Shown: positions 1-10,575, numbered from the stretch's first letter. The stretch is 64,000 nt of DNA from Prorocentrum cordatum (GCA_963575745.1 CAUYUJ010017837.1:1343690-1407689), one strand, 5' to 3'. Program-made: numbers and translations. The notes: generated by a model not told the origin, from the letters alone.

Positions 1-3000
1 TATTTCATGAGCTGTCTTTTCTGCATGCTCCTCGTTGAGGGCAGCGACGCCCGTGGATGTATGCACAAAGTTGTGTCCACAGCAAAAGGCTTGCATGGCC
101 TCTTTCCACCATTCGTGTCCCAGACCCATGTCAGCTCTGTACCCCAGAGACAGTACATATGTAAGCTCAGCTCCACCAAGAATGATGCTTGACAACATCT
201 CAATCGATCCATTTGTAAACGATGCTCGTGTCGTGTCTCCATCCCTGTGGCGGCAAGCTTTCAAAGTATAGATATGCTTCACCTCATCGTTCGCGGCGAT
301 GAACTGTTGAAAGGATGCCTTTGTGGTAGCTGCGTCTTTGTGTAGCGCTGGGTATGCCGTGAAGATGCCAGTATATCTGTCAAGGACAACGAGTGCATAT
401 TTGTCGCCATGTTTGTCCGCGGCATCGTCTTTGGCCAGTACGATATGGTCGGCAGTTAGAGCTTCACCGAACTTCTTCGGGACAAAAGCTTCGTAGGCGT
501 TATCCTCTTCGGTGGGGTCTGCCGGTGGATGTGGTTTGTGCTGTCGTCTACACGGGGCATTCTGTGCCATCGTACGAGAACAGATCTCACAGTCAGGATG
601 TTTTGGGCTGTGAGTCATGTAATGCATCGGGTCGATCGGTTTCTTTTGTCTGTTGGGTAGAACTCGATCGTTGTCTGGATGCGTTCGTGTAGGTGTTTCT
701 GTCGGTATGTCGTTGTCTGCTTGAGCTATATCTAACCCCCCGCATTGTGGAGAAGAACACTGCGTCTGAGACGTAGGCGAGTCGGTGGTTGTGTCCACGT
801 TGGGCTCGTCTGTTCTTGTGTCGGGAGGTTCTTCAACCGTGATGGTCCGTGCTCCTCCTCCCTCTCCGACATGTGGTCTCTTGGGGCAGGTCCCTATGTG
901 GGGTCGTAGCTCGTCTGCAGTGGTTGGTTGCTCTGTAGTTTTGCAGCACCAACAAGTGTCGTTACAGCGGGCGGACGAACGCTTTCGCTGACGACGGCGG
1001 GGCGCTGACGAAGTGCATAAACGTGGTGGTGGTATCCGTGTTAAGTCGTCGAGTCGTAACTCTGGCGCTCGATTGTTGACTGGAATATTATACCATTGGC
1101 CCCCCGGATCCTGAAGCATGCAGCCCAGCTCAGGATCCCAAAGCTGTCGAAAGCCATCAACCTCAATCAATTTTCCAACTGATAGTAATGATGGGCAGTC
1201 TGGTAAAGCAAGGGCTGAACTATGCAGTCCAACCTCGGGTAGCCGTATGTCGTAGTGCTCGTTGACGGCACGATCACCATTTGCAGTTTCCAGAATATGC
1301 TCTTCGCGAATGGATATGCGATCCGACTCGGTCTGCGTAAGTTCATGTTTGCCCTGAATATGATGGGCAGATCCACTGTCAAGAACCCAAGACCTTGTCA
1401 ATGCTGCAGTCGAACGTGGAGTGTCGACTTGCTTTGTCGTTGTTGTCGTCTGGGCAGTCTTTGATGACTGCTTGACAGTGTCGTCATGCTTTCGGATCGC
1501 AGTTGGTGTGGCCACCGACTCTTTGTTGTGTCGGTAGTCGTACAGTTCGTCGTACCATAGTTGTGCCTCTTTTTGACATTCTCGTAAGGCCTCTGCACTA
1601 TCATCCCACCATTTTTGTGGTAATGGATCTGGTACTTTGACGATGCCACCCTCATTCGGCAGCTCTTTCCATCTGTCCAGTCTGGCTCTGCCAGATATGG
1701 TATGGAAGTAGTATTCCACGTTGCGTACGTCGAAGCGTATCCGACGACGTATCTTGGTAGGTGTCGCTGTGGCCTTAGTGTTGGCCATGAGGGTCTTGTC
1801 ACGGATGACGGAACTGCGGTCTGAACGGCGTGAACGTCTAAAGTTGGCAGGAGAACGTGCTCTGGTGTTGGGTGAACCACGGGACGATCCGCGGCTCGGA
1901 TACCGCCTGCCACGTCCTTTGCCACTGCCATATGATCTATCACGGCCGCGTGGATTGCCGCGCCCGCCGCCACGATTGTCTCGTCCTCGGGAGGTAGATC
2001 TCGAAGATCTGTCGTAACGACTTCTCGATTGGCTGCGAGAGTCGTGGGACCTCCTGGATGTCGAACGGGATCGGTCGTATTGGCGTCGGTTGTCACGTCC
2101 CTGTCGTGAATCGCTTGCGTAGCGAAACCCCCCGCGTTGTGAAGACCGTTGGCTTCCTGATCCGCGGGATGGTGATCGGCCACGGCTGTCCTGGCTGGAA
2201 GTCCGTGGTCGACTCGGGCTTCGTTCAGGAGTCTTTGCACCAGGTGCGAGATGAGCGTATTTGCATTTGTCGCCTTTTGTGCACTTGTTCTGTGCGAAAT
2301 CCTTGCACTGTGCGACGTGCGGGTAGTTACACTTATCACCTCTGGTACATGTGTTGCGCTTGGCAAAATCGAAGCAGAATGGCCTTGATGCTGGCTTCTT
2401 GTGATTCGCAAGAGTGGACATACTACGGCGGGGGTTGCCACCAGCCGTTGATGTTCTGGAAGATTTGTTGTTCTTCAAATCCCTGGAATATGTATGTAAA
2501 GCCTTGCACCGTTCACCATTGCGACAATTGCCTTTCTTCCATGCAGCGCGCACGTTGACCTGAGATCGTGTCTCGTGTTCGTACCGTAGCTTGTTTTGAT
2601 TCTTCTCCAATTGTTTAATCTCCAGCATGTCCAGAACACGCTGTCGAAGCCAACCGTAGGTACGATTCGGGCCGCTCATCTTCATGCGCTGGTACTCGTA
2701 CATGTCTTGTTTCATCAATGCATGTCTACGAATATGTGTGCGAAATAGCGATTCTAATATCTTTGGATCGGGTACTTCTCGGCATTCCAAGAGTAAGGCG
2801 TCCCAATCGGTAATGAATCGTTGCAAATCTTCGTCTCTCATCCTCAGTTCTTTAAGGCGCTCGAAATCGTGCAGATCGTCGTCCACGTCTGTCACTTTGT
2901 AGGACTGTAGGATATGCCAGTATATCTGGCGTCCTTTGAGCATGCGTCCTGCTTTGTGCTCTCTGGTCTCGATGAGCCTGATTTGGTAGCGTAAGTCTGA

Positions 3001-3543
3001 GGATAAGATGTCGCTCAGAGCGGTTGCGAGTTTGCAATCGATGCTCTCAAAGTCTCCACTGTCTTGTAAATCCTCGAATGTACATTCGGGCTGTTCTGCC
3101 ACGCATAGGAAGGCGTATGCTTTGGATGGTCGCCCTGAGGCGGCCCCGAAGTTGATTCGCACTCTTTGCTGCCACTCCAGCAGCTGCGTGATCTTAGGCA
3201 AGACAGGTACTCGGACGGTGTCTGACTCCTTGATAGGCGTCGTTGTATGTACCGACACCGCAGACACTGGTTGTGAGGGTATCGGTGCACCGTCGATGGT
3301 TGGTTCTGTGCGCACAGGAGACACATGACGTGTCTGTGCAGAAGCTGCCGCGGAGGCTGCTCCTGGAGATGTACGTCGTTGTTGTCCTGCTGAAGCTTGT
3401 GGTGCTTCGGCGGACGCTGCCGTCGGCCTGTGCAGGTCGGCTGCAGGTCGAAGGTGAATGTTGGTGTCGTTAGTGTGGTCGATCAGCTGATTGTCCAGCT
3501 CGTCATGTCTTCTTGTATTTGACCCACCTTTTGGCGTGTATAC
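1..3543 (-). CDS. copia-type polyprotein: gag core, protease, integrase (C-terminus outside window)
   Basis: One frame stays open from 3543 to the window edge, about 1180 codons. Residue numbers count from 3543. Residues 80-330 are a helical gag core rich in charged residues. A CCCH-like finger (CRNGERCKALH) lies near residue 340, and two full CCCH fingers at 2376-2317 (C-X8-C-X5-C-X3-H) and 2307-2251 (C-X7-C-X5-C-X3-H). An Arg/Ser/Gly-rich linker follows. The protease has WVLDSGSAHH at 1389-1360, with the catalytic DSG intact. The integrase zinc site has the HYMTH and CEIC elements near 625-590, and the first catalytic Asp is in ADHIV at 450. The Glu in TNGSIEM (199-201) fits the third catalytic position, but the DNGxE-type segment with the second Asp is missing. 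The frame has no start codon of its own and overlaps the preceding gag frame by about 60 bases. Confidence 0.85.
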
Positions 3544-4238
3544 TCATCAGTATCCCGAGACCGTTGTGAATACCGATCAAGTCGATGCTCGCATGCTCGG
3601 AGACGGGCGCTTTGTGCCTCCACCTCGCTTTCCAGACGTGCGAGGTAACTCTCTACACGTACCTTCTCAGTATCTCTTGCATGAATAACCTGGGAGAGCT
3701 CTAACTGCGTGTGGTCCGCCGCCTGCTCAACCTCCTGCAACCTGTCAGTGAGGCGGGCGAAATCGTAAACCGTGGGAGGAGAATCCAGCTGGCCAGTCTG
3801 GGCTCGTCCGACACGCAACTCTGCCAGGGCGTCCTGTACACCAGGAAAACGCTGCTCTATGTCAGAGATCCGGTTAGCGAGTGGCTGCACGACAGCGTTG
3901 GTCGCATCAAGCCTTTGAGTGATGACTCTCTCAGTACGTTGCAACATGTCGATCAGGTTCGACGAGTTTGTGTGTGCTTCGGTACGAAGCGTCGCCGTAG
4001 TGTGGTCTAGGTAAGATCGAAGATCATTGATCTGAGACTGAACGTCGCCGAGGTCTGTGGCCTCGGTTGGAGTTGGTCGGTTACGGAGCTGGTCGTGGAT
4101 CTCATCATGTAAAATCCTGACCGCAGAAATGCCTGTGTCGCGTACGATCACAAGTTGTTGCTCCATCTGCGCGAGGTAGTTTGCGCAGGTTCTCGACCAT
4201 CGCCGTTCGTTCACCTGAGTGTGACACCTCACGATCAA
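3483..4238 (-). CDS. copia gag, central coiled-coil segment
   Basis: This stretch encodes a long amphipathic helical region rich in Gln, Glu, Arg and Leu with repeated heptad-like spacing, typical of the assembly region of a gag protein. It is not an independent gene. Its first 40 codons overlap, in another frame, the tail of the upstream gag N-terminal frame. Its last 20 codons overlap the frame that carries the zinc fingers and protease. The upstream and downstream frames are the same phase, so one added base near 4190 and one lost base near 3510 would restore a single reading frame. The stop at 3483 is therefore more likely a lesion or frameshift site than a real terminus. I saw no textbook slippery heptamer; the overlap holds a short CCAAAAGG run. 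Confidence 0.65.
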   Translation of the reverse strand: MIVRCHTQVNERRWSRTCANYLAQMEQQLVIVRDTGISAVRILHDEIHDQLRNRPTPTEATDLGDVQSQINDLRSYLDHTTATLRTEAHTNSSNLIDMLQRTERVITQRLDATNAVVQPLANRISDIEQRFPGVQDALAELRVGRAQTGQLDSPPTVYDFARLTDRLQEVEQAADHTQLELSQVIHARDTEKVRVESYLARLESEVEAQSARLRACEHRLDRYSQRSRDTDEYTRQKVGQIQEDMTSWTIS

Positions 4239-5265
4239 CCTGGTACTGCAGTTCTCCTATGATGCGTCGATCTTCGGCGATCCTGGAATCGATGATCCCT
4301 AAGGCGCCGTCAAGATCGCGGCGTATGGCTGCAGTATCGGTGGCGTTCGTCTGAACGCTCTGTAGTAGTCCAGAGTATTGGCTGGACACGAAGGTTTCAA
4401 CCTGGTCTCTGAGCTCAGCTATGTCACCTGCGGCGGACGTCTCCGCCAGCTGGTCGTCTGAGATGGAGAGGTGGGGAGCGTCAGCTTCCCTGTGTCCCCT
4501 GTCGCGGGGAGTGCATGGCCTCTGAGAGGCAGTGCGCGGGCTCGACCTGCTTTCGCCGTATGGGCCTGGGGCTCCACGGCGGTTGCGCGCGGACGAGCTG
4601 CGACTCGGACCATGTGTGTGTGGTGTCTCATCCGATGATACCTTGGGGTACCGCGTCTGTGGCTGTGCCGACACTGGTCTACTGAGTTCCTCGAAGGTAG
4701 CTACGTGCTCCGCCACAGGGACGGTCGCAGGGCTGGGGGTCCCAGCACCTGAGGTCCATCGGCGGTTAGCGCGAAAGCGCCCTGGAGTATCGAGACCGGT
4801 AAGGCTTTCGCCTGACGCGGTTGGGATTGCTCCCGACGGGGAAGGGGAGGGAGGATCGAAGGTCGGCGTGTGAAACTCCTTCCTTCCTGTTCCTACTCCT
4901 TCTCCTGTCCCCCCGCGGGCGGCGCTGCGGCGAAGTTCAGCAGCTAGTCGCGCCTCGGGTCCTTGGGAGCTGGGGGGGGTATCGGGAACACCAACACAGT
5001 CCGCACTAATGCTCTCCAACTCGTCACCGAGCCGTCGCGCCGTGGGAGAGCTTGGACGCGAAGCCCCAATGGAACCCTTACGGCGCATGCGCCGAAGTGG
5101 CTCCATCAGGCTCGCATGCAAGGTCACCGCGGTCGAGTCGGTGAAGGTGAGCGTTAAAAAGCTGATAACCTGTGTATGGGGTTGAAGTACAAGGGTACAG
5201 AACCCCTGGTCCGTTGGTAGAGAGATGGAGGGATAGATGGATATCTTTCCCTCCCACGCGATCAA
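4105..5265 (-). CDS. copia gag N-terminal region
   Basis: The predicted N-terminal part of the gag protein of element 1. The middle is a Ser/Pro/Arg/Gly-rich, probably disordered segment; from about residue 280 it turns into acidic helical sequence leading into the coiled coil of the next frame. The first Met is at 5265. A second Met in a basic context (MEPLRRMRRKG) lies about 50 residues in and may be the real start, because the stretch before it is hydrophobic and looks untranslated. The last 30 residues are out of phase with the conserved gag path, which continues in the 4238-3483 frame. No close family match is recognised beyond its position in the element. Confidence 0.6.
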   Translation of the reverse strand: MIAWEGKISIYPSISLPTDQGFCTLVLQPHTQVISFLTLTFTDSTAVTLHASLMEPLRRMRRKGSIGASRPSSPTARRLGDELESISADCVGVPDTPPSSQGPEARLAAELRRSAARGGTGEGVGTGRKEFHTPTFDPPSPSPSGAIPTASGESLTGLDTPGRFRANRRWTSGAGTPSPATVPVAEHVATFEELSRPVSAQPQTRYPKVSSDETPHTHGPSRSSSARNRRGAPGPYGESRSSPRTASQRPCTPRDRGHREADAPHLSISDDQLAETSAAGDIAELRDQVETFVSSQYSGLLQSVQTNATDTAAIRRDLDGALGIIDSRIAEDRRIIGELQYQVDREVSHSGERTAMVENLRKLPRADGATTCDRTRHRHFCGQDFT

Positions 5266-5394
5266 GGTACGATCGCTCCAACTCAGTACCTGAGCCCAAA
5301 CGGCCAGGTGCGGGAGAGGTAAGGATAAGGAGTATAAGTGAGGGTATTACACGGGTTCCTTCCACAGGATCACCCGGGGCGAAACGCGGTAGCC

Positions 5395-6610
5395 TGGTCG
5401 AGCAACCCCACGGGGAATTTGGCGACCTCCCAGCGCACCCCAAACTCCAGCTCGACTGGCATCGGCAACTGATTCCGCCGCGCCCCGACGCCTACCTGGA
5501 GAACCTGGCTGAAATTCTGGGCCGCATCGCTTCCGAAGTTGAAGGCGAATGGAAAAATATGGCTGATCACTCGCAGCAGTTTGGTCTCCTTCCCGTACTT
5601 ATTGCGCGAGATGGCGGTGGTTCACCGCCCGCGCCGCACGACTCAGTCGGGAGCTCGTCGCTGCGAGGCCAGATCCTCCGAGGCGCCTCCGCGTCGGAGC
5701 TGGCGCGGGCGAGGGCCGGCGGGGCCCGGGGCCGCGGCCGCGGCTGCAAACGCCTCGCGGCGCAGCTCGCCGTCGAAGTTCCGCGGCGCGCCGCTCGGGC
5801 GGTCGGCGGCCTTCAAGCCCGGGAGGGGCCCCCGCAACCAGCGGTCGTCGATGGAGACGGCGTCGTCGAAGGCGCCCGCCCCCCCCGGCGCGCCGCGGGG
5901 CGTCTCGCGCAACGCCGGGCTCATCGTGGCGCACCCAGCGCCAGCCACAGGCACCGCTGCCACGATGCTTCTGCCGATCGCGGCCACTGCCTGGACGGGC
6001 GACGGCAGCGCGCGCGCGAGACCGCCACTGCGATCGCCATCCTGGGGGGCCCGAGCATGATCACCCCGCCCACGATCGCCGGCGCCGCCAAAAGGGGCAG
6101 CGGCACTGGGCCGGCGTCCGTCGCGCCCAGCTGACCGCGCATCTCGTGGCTCCTGGGGGCGCCGATCGAATCTTCTTGCAAAGCTCTGGGAACACGCAAC
6201 CTAGAGCGGCGATCAGGCGGCTGGCGTCGTCGGCCCCGTGCCCCTCCACGTACATGGAGTCGAAGTAATCCACTACTATGGTGCCCAACTCTGCCACGCT
6301 GCTCCAGCTGAGCTGCAGCGTCTGACAGTGGACCAAGAATAGGCAGGGGGTCCTCTGGCACAGCGACACCGCCCCTGGCTTCACCGCGATCTTCTCCAGC
6401 GCACTCATCCACGGGAAGGTCGCCGCCTCGGCCGCCCTGGCGCGGCGTCTCGGGCTCGGGTGGATCGCCCCTTCTTCGGCTCGATGGCTCGGGCAGAGGC
6501 TCGCGGCTGACGAGATGTCGTCGCGCTGGCCCTGGCCCTCAGCATGCGCTGCTGGAGCGCGCGGTGACTGACGTCGAATGTCGCCTGAATCCTGGTTGTG
6601 GACCTCGAGC
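5395..6610 (-). pseudogene. tyrosine recombinase of DIRS-like element F (degraded)
   Basis: Tyrosine recombinases integrate DIRS-type cDNA by site-specific recombination. The N-terminal core-binding domain is readable in the frame ending at 6061 (residues 95-170, with VVDYFDSMYVEG and LIAALGCVFPELCKK). The catalytic domain resumes in the frame 5987-5643 with QLRRGGASEDL, the box II HxxR region, in which the His position is Arg. The last part lies around 5630-5400. The nucleophilic Tyr is present (TAC at 5597-5595), exactly nine codons after an in-frame TGA at 5624-5622 that replaces the usual Trp/His. This is the only one of the four recombinase remnants that keeps the Tyr. At least two frameshifts. 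Confidence 0.7.
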
Positions 6611-6619
6611 CAGGATAGC

Positions 6620-7990
6620 ATTGTGGAAAGCAAGTGGCCTCGTGACCCCCTGTCGGCGGGATTCCGTTCTGAAGGGGCCTATCTCACATACAAGCGGGGC
6701 CCCGCGGCCAATGATGGGGCCGCGATGCGTCTCGGAGGGCGCAGGGGGAGAGAGCGAGCGCGGCCTTTGGCCGCCCCGAGACGTAGGGGTAGGTTATCGG
6801 CGATAGCCAGTACCTCGCCCCTAGGGTATTTCCAGCCCTTCGCCCTCGAGTTCCAGGATGTTCGAGCGGTGTCTCACACGGGTGGCAACGACTGTTTTCT
6901 AACGTTGTTTGCGCACAAACTCGTTGGCGATTTCGTCATTGGTAGAAACGACATCCTCTGCAATAGTTTGAGAAGCTCTAGAGCCACGTGCACATATCCC
7001 CCAGGACCTCCAAGCCCCGTTGCAAACGCCGAGATCCCCCCCTCGCCGGCGTCGGTAAAGCCGCCGTCGCTGTGAGCACTGCCGTCGGTTATGCCGTCGT
7101 CGCCGCGAGGGTTGCCGTCGCCGTCGTTCGGGAGGAGTCGAACAGCGCGTGGTTCTGCGCGTCGATGCACTGTTCGACCTTGAATCGTCCTTTTTCGGAG
7201 ACCTTGCCAATTGCGCCAACAACAGACGGGTCTGCTTGCCGAGCGCACGCGCCCAGGCCGAAGGTAAAGGCATCGGTCGCCAGCGCGGTCGGGTGCCAGC
7301 CTGCGGACCAGCGAACGCTCAGCAACGGCGGTAGACACCTGATGCGCCGCAGTTCACGTCGCGCGGCGGGCAAGAGCTCCACGACCCTGGGAACGTTTTT
7401 CGCGACGAACGCGCAACGCACCTGCAAAATGCTGTAAATTTCCCGTCGGATCAGCCCGGCCCAAATAATGCGCCCGAGAAGAGCCCGAAGGAGGTGCCCA
7501 CTACAGCGGCGCCGTCGCAACGGCGCCTCGATAGCAAACAGAAGTCGCTACAGATCGCGGTGCTTAGAGGAGAGCATGTCGCATCCTGAAAGCTGCAGGC
7601 CGAGCAGACTTACATCCTGGGCGCCCTCCTCCACCTCGTGTAGCATCGCACCATTCTGCTCCAGAGCCTCACGAATGTCCCCCAGACGCTGGTCGGTCTT
7701 GCTTTATCGACCCCGATCGTCAAAACGTTGTCAACGCAACCCGCCAAGCCCACATCCTTGCCCCTGATCACCGCCACCGGTAGACCATCCAAGATAGCGA
7801 GAGATGCGGGGGCGTCCGCAGACGTGAAAGCATGCCGAACATCGCTCTGGCATAGCAATAATAATGACCAAGACCACCCCATAGGACAAACGCAGATCTG
7901 TGGAGCGATGAGTGCATTAGGGTGGAGGCGCTGACCGTTCAGTTCTGCGAGCCCCAGACGTCGGGCGGCCAAATGCGGAAATCGAAAATC
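6620..7990 (-). pseudogene. reverse transcriptase-RNase H remnant of DIRS-like element F
   Basis: The frame 7972-7610 contains PMGWSWSLLLLCQ and GCVDNVLTIG. The first is the RT segment before the active site, the second the YVDD-type box in its DIRS form (VDN). The frame 7520-7089 continues with the RT thumb/connection (LLGRIIWAGLIRRE) and the start of the RNase H-like domain (ATDAFTFGLGAC, with the first catalytic Asp in the TDA position). The rest, 7338-6874, is only weakly readable. The N-terminal half of RT is absent. Frame changes and internal stops show that it is not functional. Confidence 0.7.
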
Positions 7991-8039
7991 CGCCGATCCG
8001 GCGCGTGAGTTTGAGAGAGCCCCAGCTACAGCCCACAGC

Positions 8040-9280
8040 CTACAGCATGAATTTCAGCTCTGCTGGGGGGGGGCCGGGGCGGCTCTGCCGGGGAAGGGGG
8101 GCGGGGGCGGGGGGGGCGAGCTGCGCTGTGCTTTCCGGGGGGTCTCCTAGGACTCGTCGGGGGCGCCCGCGCGTCTCTGGGGAGGGCAGTTTTGACGCCC
8201 CATCACGGGGGTCGCGGCCGCCGAGGGGGCCCCGGACTCGAGCGCCCCCCCCCAACCGCTCCAAGAAGCTCCCAACAGGCCCCCAAAGCCCCAATAAGCT
8301 CCCAAGAGGCCCCCAAAAAGCTCCAAGGGGCCCCAACGAGGCCCCACGGTGGCCCCAAGAAGCCCCGCAACTGCCAAAGAGGCCCGGGGGGGGGCTCAAA
8401 ACTGCCCCCCAGAGGCCCCGAAGAGGCCAGCCGCGAGACCCCAACAATCAGCCATGAGGCCTCTGGCCCACCGCCCAGGCGCGGTGGCGGGATTGGCCGA
8501 AGGCCCCCTGTCGATGCATCGCAGGGGTGCCTGGCGCGCTGGATCCTCTCGGTTTCGGTTTTGGTTCATCTTCCAAAAGACCCCCCCCCTGGAGCTTCGG
8601 CGCGCCCCGCCGGCCACCCGGATGGGGGGTGCCGAAAATTTGCCCGGGCACGGCTCCACAGGTTTTTCCTGGTCCAAGACGGATCAAGATGGCGCCAAGA
8701 TGGCTACGTGTTCCCAAGATGGCCTCCCAGATGGCCTCTAAAGTCGCCCATGATGGTCCAAGACGGCCTCCGAGACGGCCCGAGAGAATTCAAGACGGCC
8801 CCCGACGGCCCCAGAGGCCCCCCAGAGGCCTCCAAGACAGCCCAAGAGGCCCCCGCGAGGTCCTCCAGGAGGGCCCGAAGAGGCCAAACTCATGGATTGT
8901 CCTTCGGTTTGGAAAGATTTTGGCGCCTGCTTATCATCGGCTTCCCGACAACCCAAGACGGCCCAAGAGGCCCCCAAGATTGCCCCCACAGCGCCTAAGT
9001 GGCCTCCAAGATGGCCCCAGGACTGCCCATGAGGCCCCCAAGACGGCACCATGAGGGCACAAAGACGACCCAAGAGGCCTCCAAGACGCCCCAGATGGCC
9101 TTCAAGACAGCCCTGGAGCACCCCAAAGGGGGCCTCGAGTCGGCCCAGAAAGGCCCCCCAATGGGCTTCCGACGGCGCCAGAAGGGACAGGTGCCCACCG
9201 AGATGGCCGAAGTCGACTCGAAGCCGGCCCAAGACGGCCCAAGAGGCCTCCAAGAGGGCCTCCATGAAAGCCACCAGAAT

Positions 9281-9281
<1 letters not shown>
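8040..9281 (+). repeat. G+C-rich degenerate array of CCAAGATGGCC-type units, left part
   Basis: The sequence is built from 9-12 base units such as CCAAGATGGCC, CCAAGAGGCC and CCAAGACGGCC in loose tandem order. It begins with G-runs and a C/G-rich stretch at 8060-8260. It contains a dispersed repeat at 8445-8690 and one copy of the AT-richer higher-order core at about 8880-8965. Long open frames here follow from the lack of stop codons in the repeat unit and are not genes. The same array resumes at 15922 on the far side of element A. Confidence 0.75.
8445..8690 (+). repeat. dispersed repeat R1, copy 1
   Basis: A 200-250 base segment with GCAGGGGTGCCTG, a GGTTTTGGTTTTGG-like tract, CCAAAAGA and CCCGCCGGCCACCC in fixed order. 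The same order occurs at 53290-53440 (plus) and inverted at 52550-52770, so this is a dispersed repeat embedded in the arrays. No coding capacity. Confidence 0.6.
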
Positions 9282-9282
<1 letters not shown>

Positions 9283-9316
<34 letters not shown>

Positions 9317-9334
9317 TACAGATGTGTGTATATA
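9283..9334. repeat. TA-rich microsatellite at the 3' end of element A
   Basis: About 14 TA dinucleotides, then ACAGATACAGATGTGTGTATATA. It directly abuts the outer edge of repeat B2 of element A. Confidence 0.9.
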
Positions 9335-9469
9335 TAGCTCTCTTTCCTCGCGCCATGGCCACCCCTCTGAGAAGGCAATCTCTGTGCGAGTGGGAGGGCT
9401 ACCCACAGCTGGAGCTGAGCAACGAGCGCACACAGACAAGGAAATGCATTCGAACACTCCGTCAACTCC
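9335..9469 (-). repeat. split direct repeat B2 (3' terminus of element A)
   Basis: A 135-base copy of B1 (9634-9768) with about 8 substitutions and no length change. Its outer edge, starting TAGCTCTCTTTCC on the plus strand, touches the TA microsatellite. Confidence 0.85.
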
Positions 9470-9541
9470 CACTGTCGAGTCGAAGCAAGGGGCGGGTGAA
9501 CAAGAGCAGCGGGAAGCGTTAGCTTATAATAGATGGGGGGG

Positions 9542-9630
9542 AACTTGAGCGAAGACAGCTGCGGAACAACAAGATGCGGCCACTTCTGCGAGGCTGAGGC
9601 TCCAAGATCAATGTGCAAGTCCGGCCAGAT
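9542..9630 (-). repeat. split direct repeat A2 (internal copy, element A)
   Basis: An 89-base copy of A1 (15833-15921). It is separated from B1 by only three bases (CTC at 9631-9633), forming the B1-A2 junction expected of PAT-like elements. Confidence 0.85.
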
Positions 9631-9633
9631 CTC

Positions 9634-9768
9634 TAGCTCTCTTTCCTCGCCCCATGGCCACCCCTCTGAGAGGGCAATCTGTGTGCGAGTGGGAAGGCTA
9701 CCCACAGCTGGAGCTGAGCAACGAGCGCGCACATACAAGGGAATGCATTCGAACACTCTGTCAACTCC
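9634..9768 (-). repeat. split direct repeat B1 (internal copy, element A)
   Basis: A 135-base partner of B2, in the same orientation, about 94% identical by eye. Confidence 0.85.
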
Positions 9769-10131
9769 AAGCTGAGACCATACCAAAGTCGAACCGTGGC
9801 CCGCCGCTCAATCAAGAAAACTTATGAGACAATTTACTTCACAGACAATCATTGAGGCACGAAACTGATTGACTAAGCGTTTGCACAGCGAGCGCGGGCA
9901 AGGCTCAGCCGTCTTGGTGAGCCACATCCCATCAGGCCCTTTTCCGCGCAGCACCGCATGCTTCTGGCCAGTGCGATCGCACATGTGTCGATTTTTGGCA
10001 CTGTGACACACGCGCGCGGCAGGGGGAATATCGATATGCACGTACAGAAGACGAGTCCTCTTCCGCCACGGCATTCCATCCATTCAGAAGTCCGCGGCGG
10101 TTTCTCTGACCCCCCTGCGAACCTAAATCGA
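9769..10131 (-). other. 3' untranslated part of element A
   Basis: Between the end of the methyltransferase-like frame and B1. Base composition is more balanced than the coding part and no protein motif was found in either strand. By position it is the 3' UTR of the element transcript. Confidence 0.5.
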
Positions 10132-10575
10132 TGAAATGAAAGGCGTGAGCCACAGGCGAGACGAGGCTGGATTCTCGAGTACTGCAGGCACACCGCGCGA
10201 CCGGCAACGGGCCATAACTTTTGCTGAAAATCGGCACATCTCATTGGCAACGTCTACCTTCACTTGGTCGGCCTCTGAAAGTCCTGCGGGACCCAGAGGC
10301 ATGTCATCCGACCCCAGCCGCGGCGGCCCGGCGCCGGAGTCGCGCGCCCGGGGGAAGGTCGCACGCGGCGCCCCGAGCCATACTGCATGGCAGCAGCCCG
10401 AGCGGATCCACCCCAGGACGCGGCGCTGGGCGGAGCGGCTGCTGAGGTCGCGCGAGCAGTGGTGGCTGACGTCGATCTCGAAGATCGGCAGGCCCTACGG
10501 CGGCCGCTGCCTCCAGCAGTGGCTGAACCTCCCGCTCCCGGAGAAGATCTCCAGCGCGAAACCCTCACTGCCCGC
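10132..10575 (-). pseudogene. C5-methyltransferase-like domain of element A, one in-frame TAG, PC cysteine lost
   Basis: About 145 codons in one frame. It starts with FALEIFSGSGRFSHCW, which resembles the SAM-binding motif I of cytosine-C5 methyltransferases. It continues with LPIFEIDVS, GWIRSG and VWLGAPRATF, then a conserved GL..DQVKVDVANEM helix and ends with ENPASSRLW. In the sister copies the fourth motif is G-[AT]-P-C-x-S; here the Cys is Arg, so C5-type chemistry would be lost. A single TAG at 10497-10495 interrupts the frame after FSHCW. The domain lacks the target-recognition region and motifs IX-X of full C5 enzymes. It lies downstream of the recombinase, and its frame overlaps or follows the recombinase frame. 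Function in the element is unknown; modification or immunity of its own DNA is a guess. Confidence 0.65.

Larger units (their letters stand above)
1..5265 (-). mobile_element. Ty1/copia-like retrotransposon (element 1), right part, runs off the left edge
   Basis: On the minus strand the order is gag N-terminus, gag coiled coil, gag core with CCCH zinc fingers, aspartic protease, then integrase. This is the Ty1/copia order (gag-PR-IN, with RT-RNase H expected beyond position 1). The coding region is in three overlapping frames, 5265-4105, 4238-3483 and 3543-1. I could not identify an LTR or primer-binding site upstream of 5265; the remains of another element (F) begin at about 5395, so the 5' LTR is either very short, lost, or not recognisable by eye. 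Confidence 0.85.
5395..8000 (-). mobile_element. DIRS-like retroelement remnant F (RT, RNase H, tyrosine recombinase)
   Basis: On the minus strand, fragments in several frames follow the order RT catalytic part (about 7990-7600), connection and RNase H start (7520-7090), degraded RNase H (to about 6700) and tyrosine recombinase (6610-5395). Gag and the N-terminal half of RT are missing at the 8000 end, where the G+C-rich array begins. The methyltransferase-like domain seen in copies A, B and C is missing at the 5395 end, next to copia element 1. There are many frameshifts and stops, so this is a dead copy. Confidence 0.75.

Noticed and set aside
8700-9280. AAGATGGC motifs matching the animal YY1 site
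   Set aside because: They are simply the array unit; there is no reason to expect YY1 in this organism.
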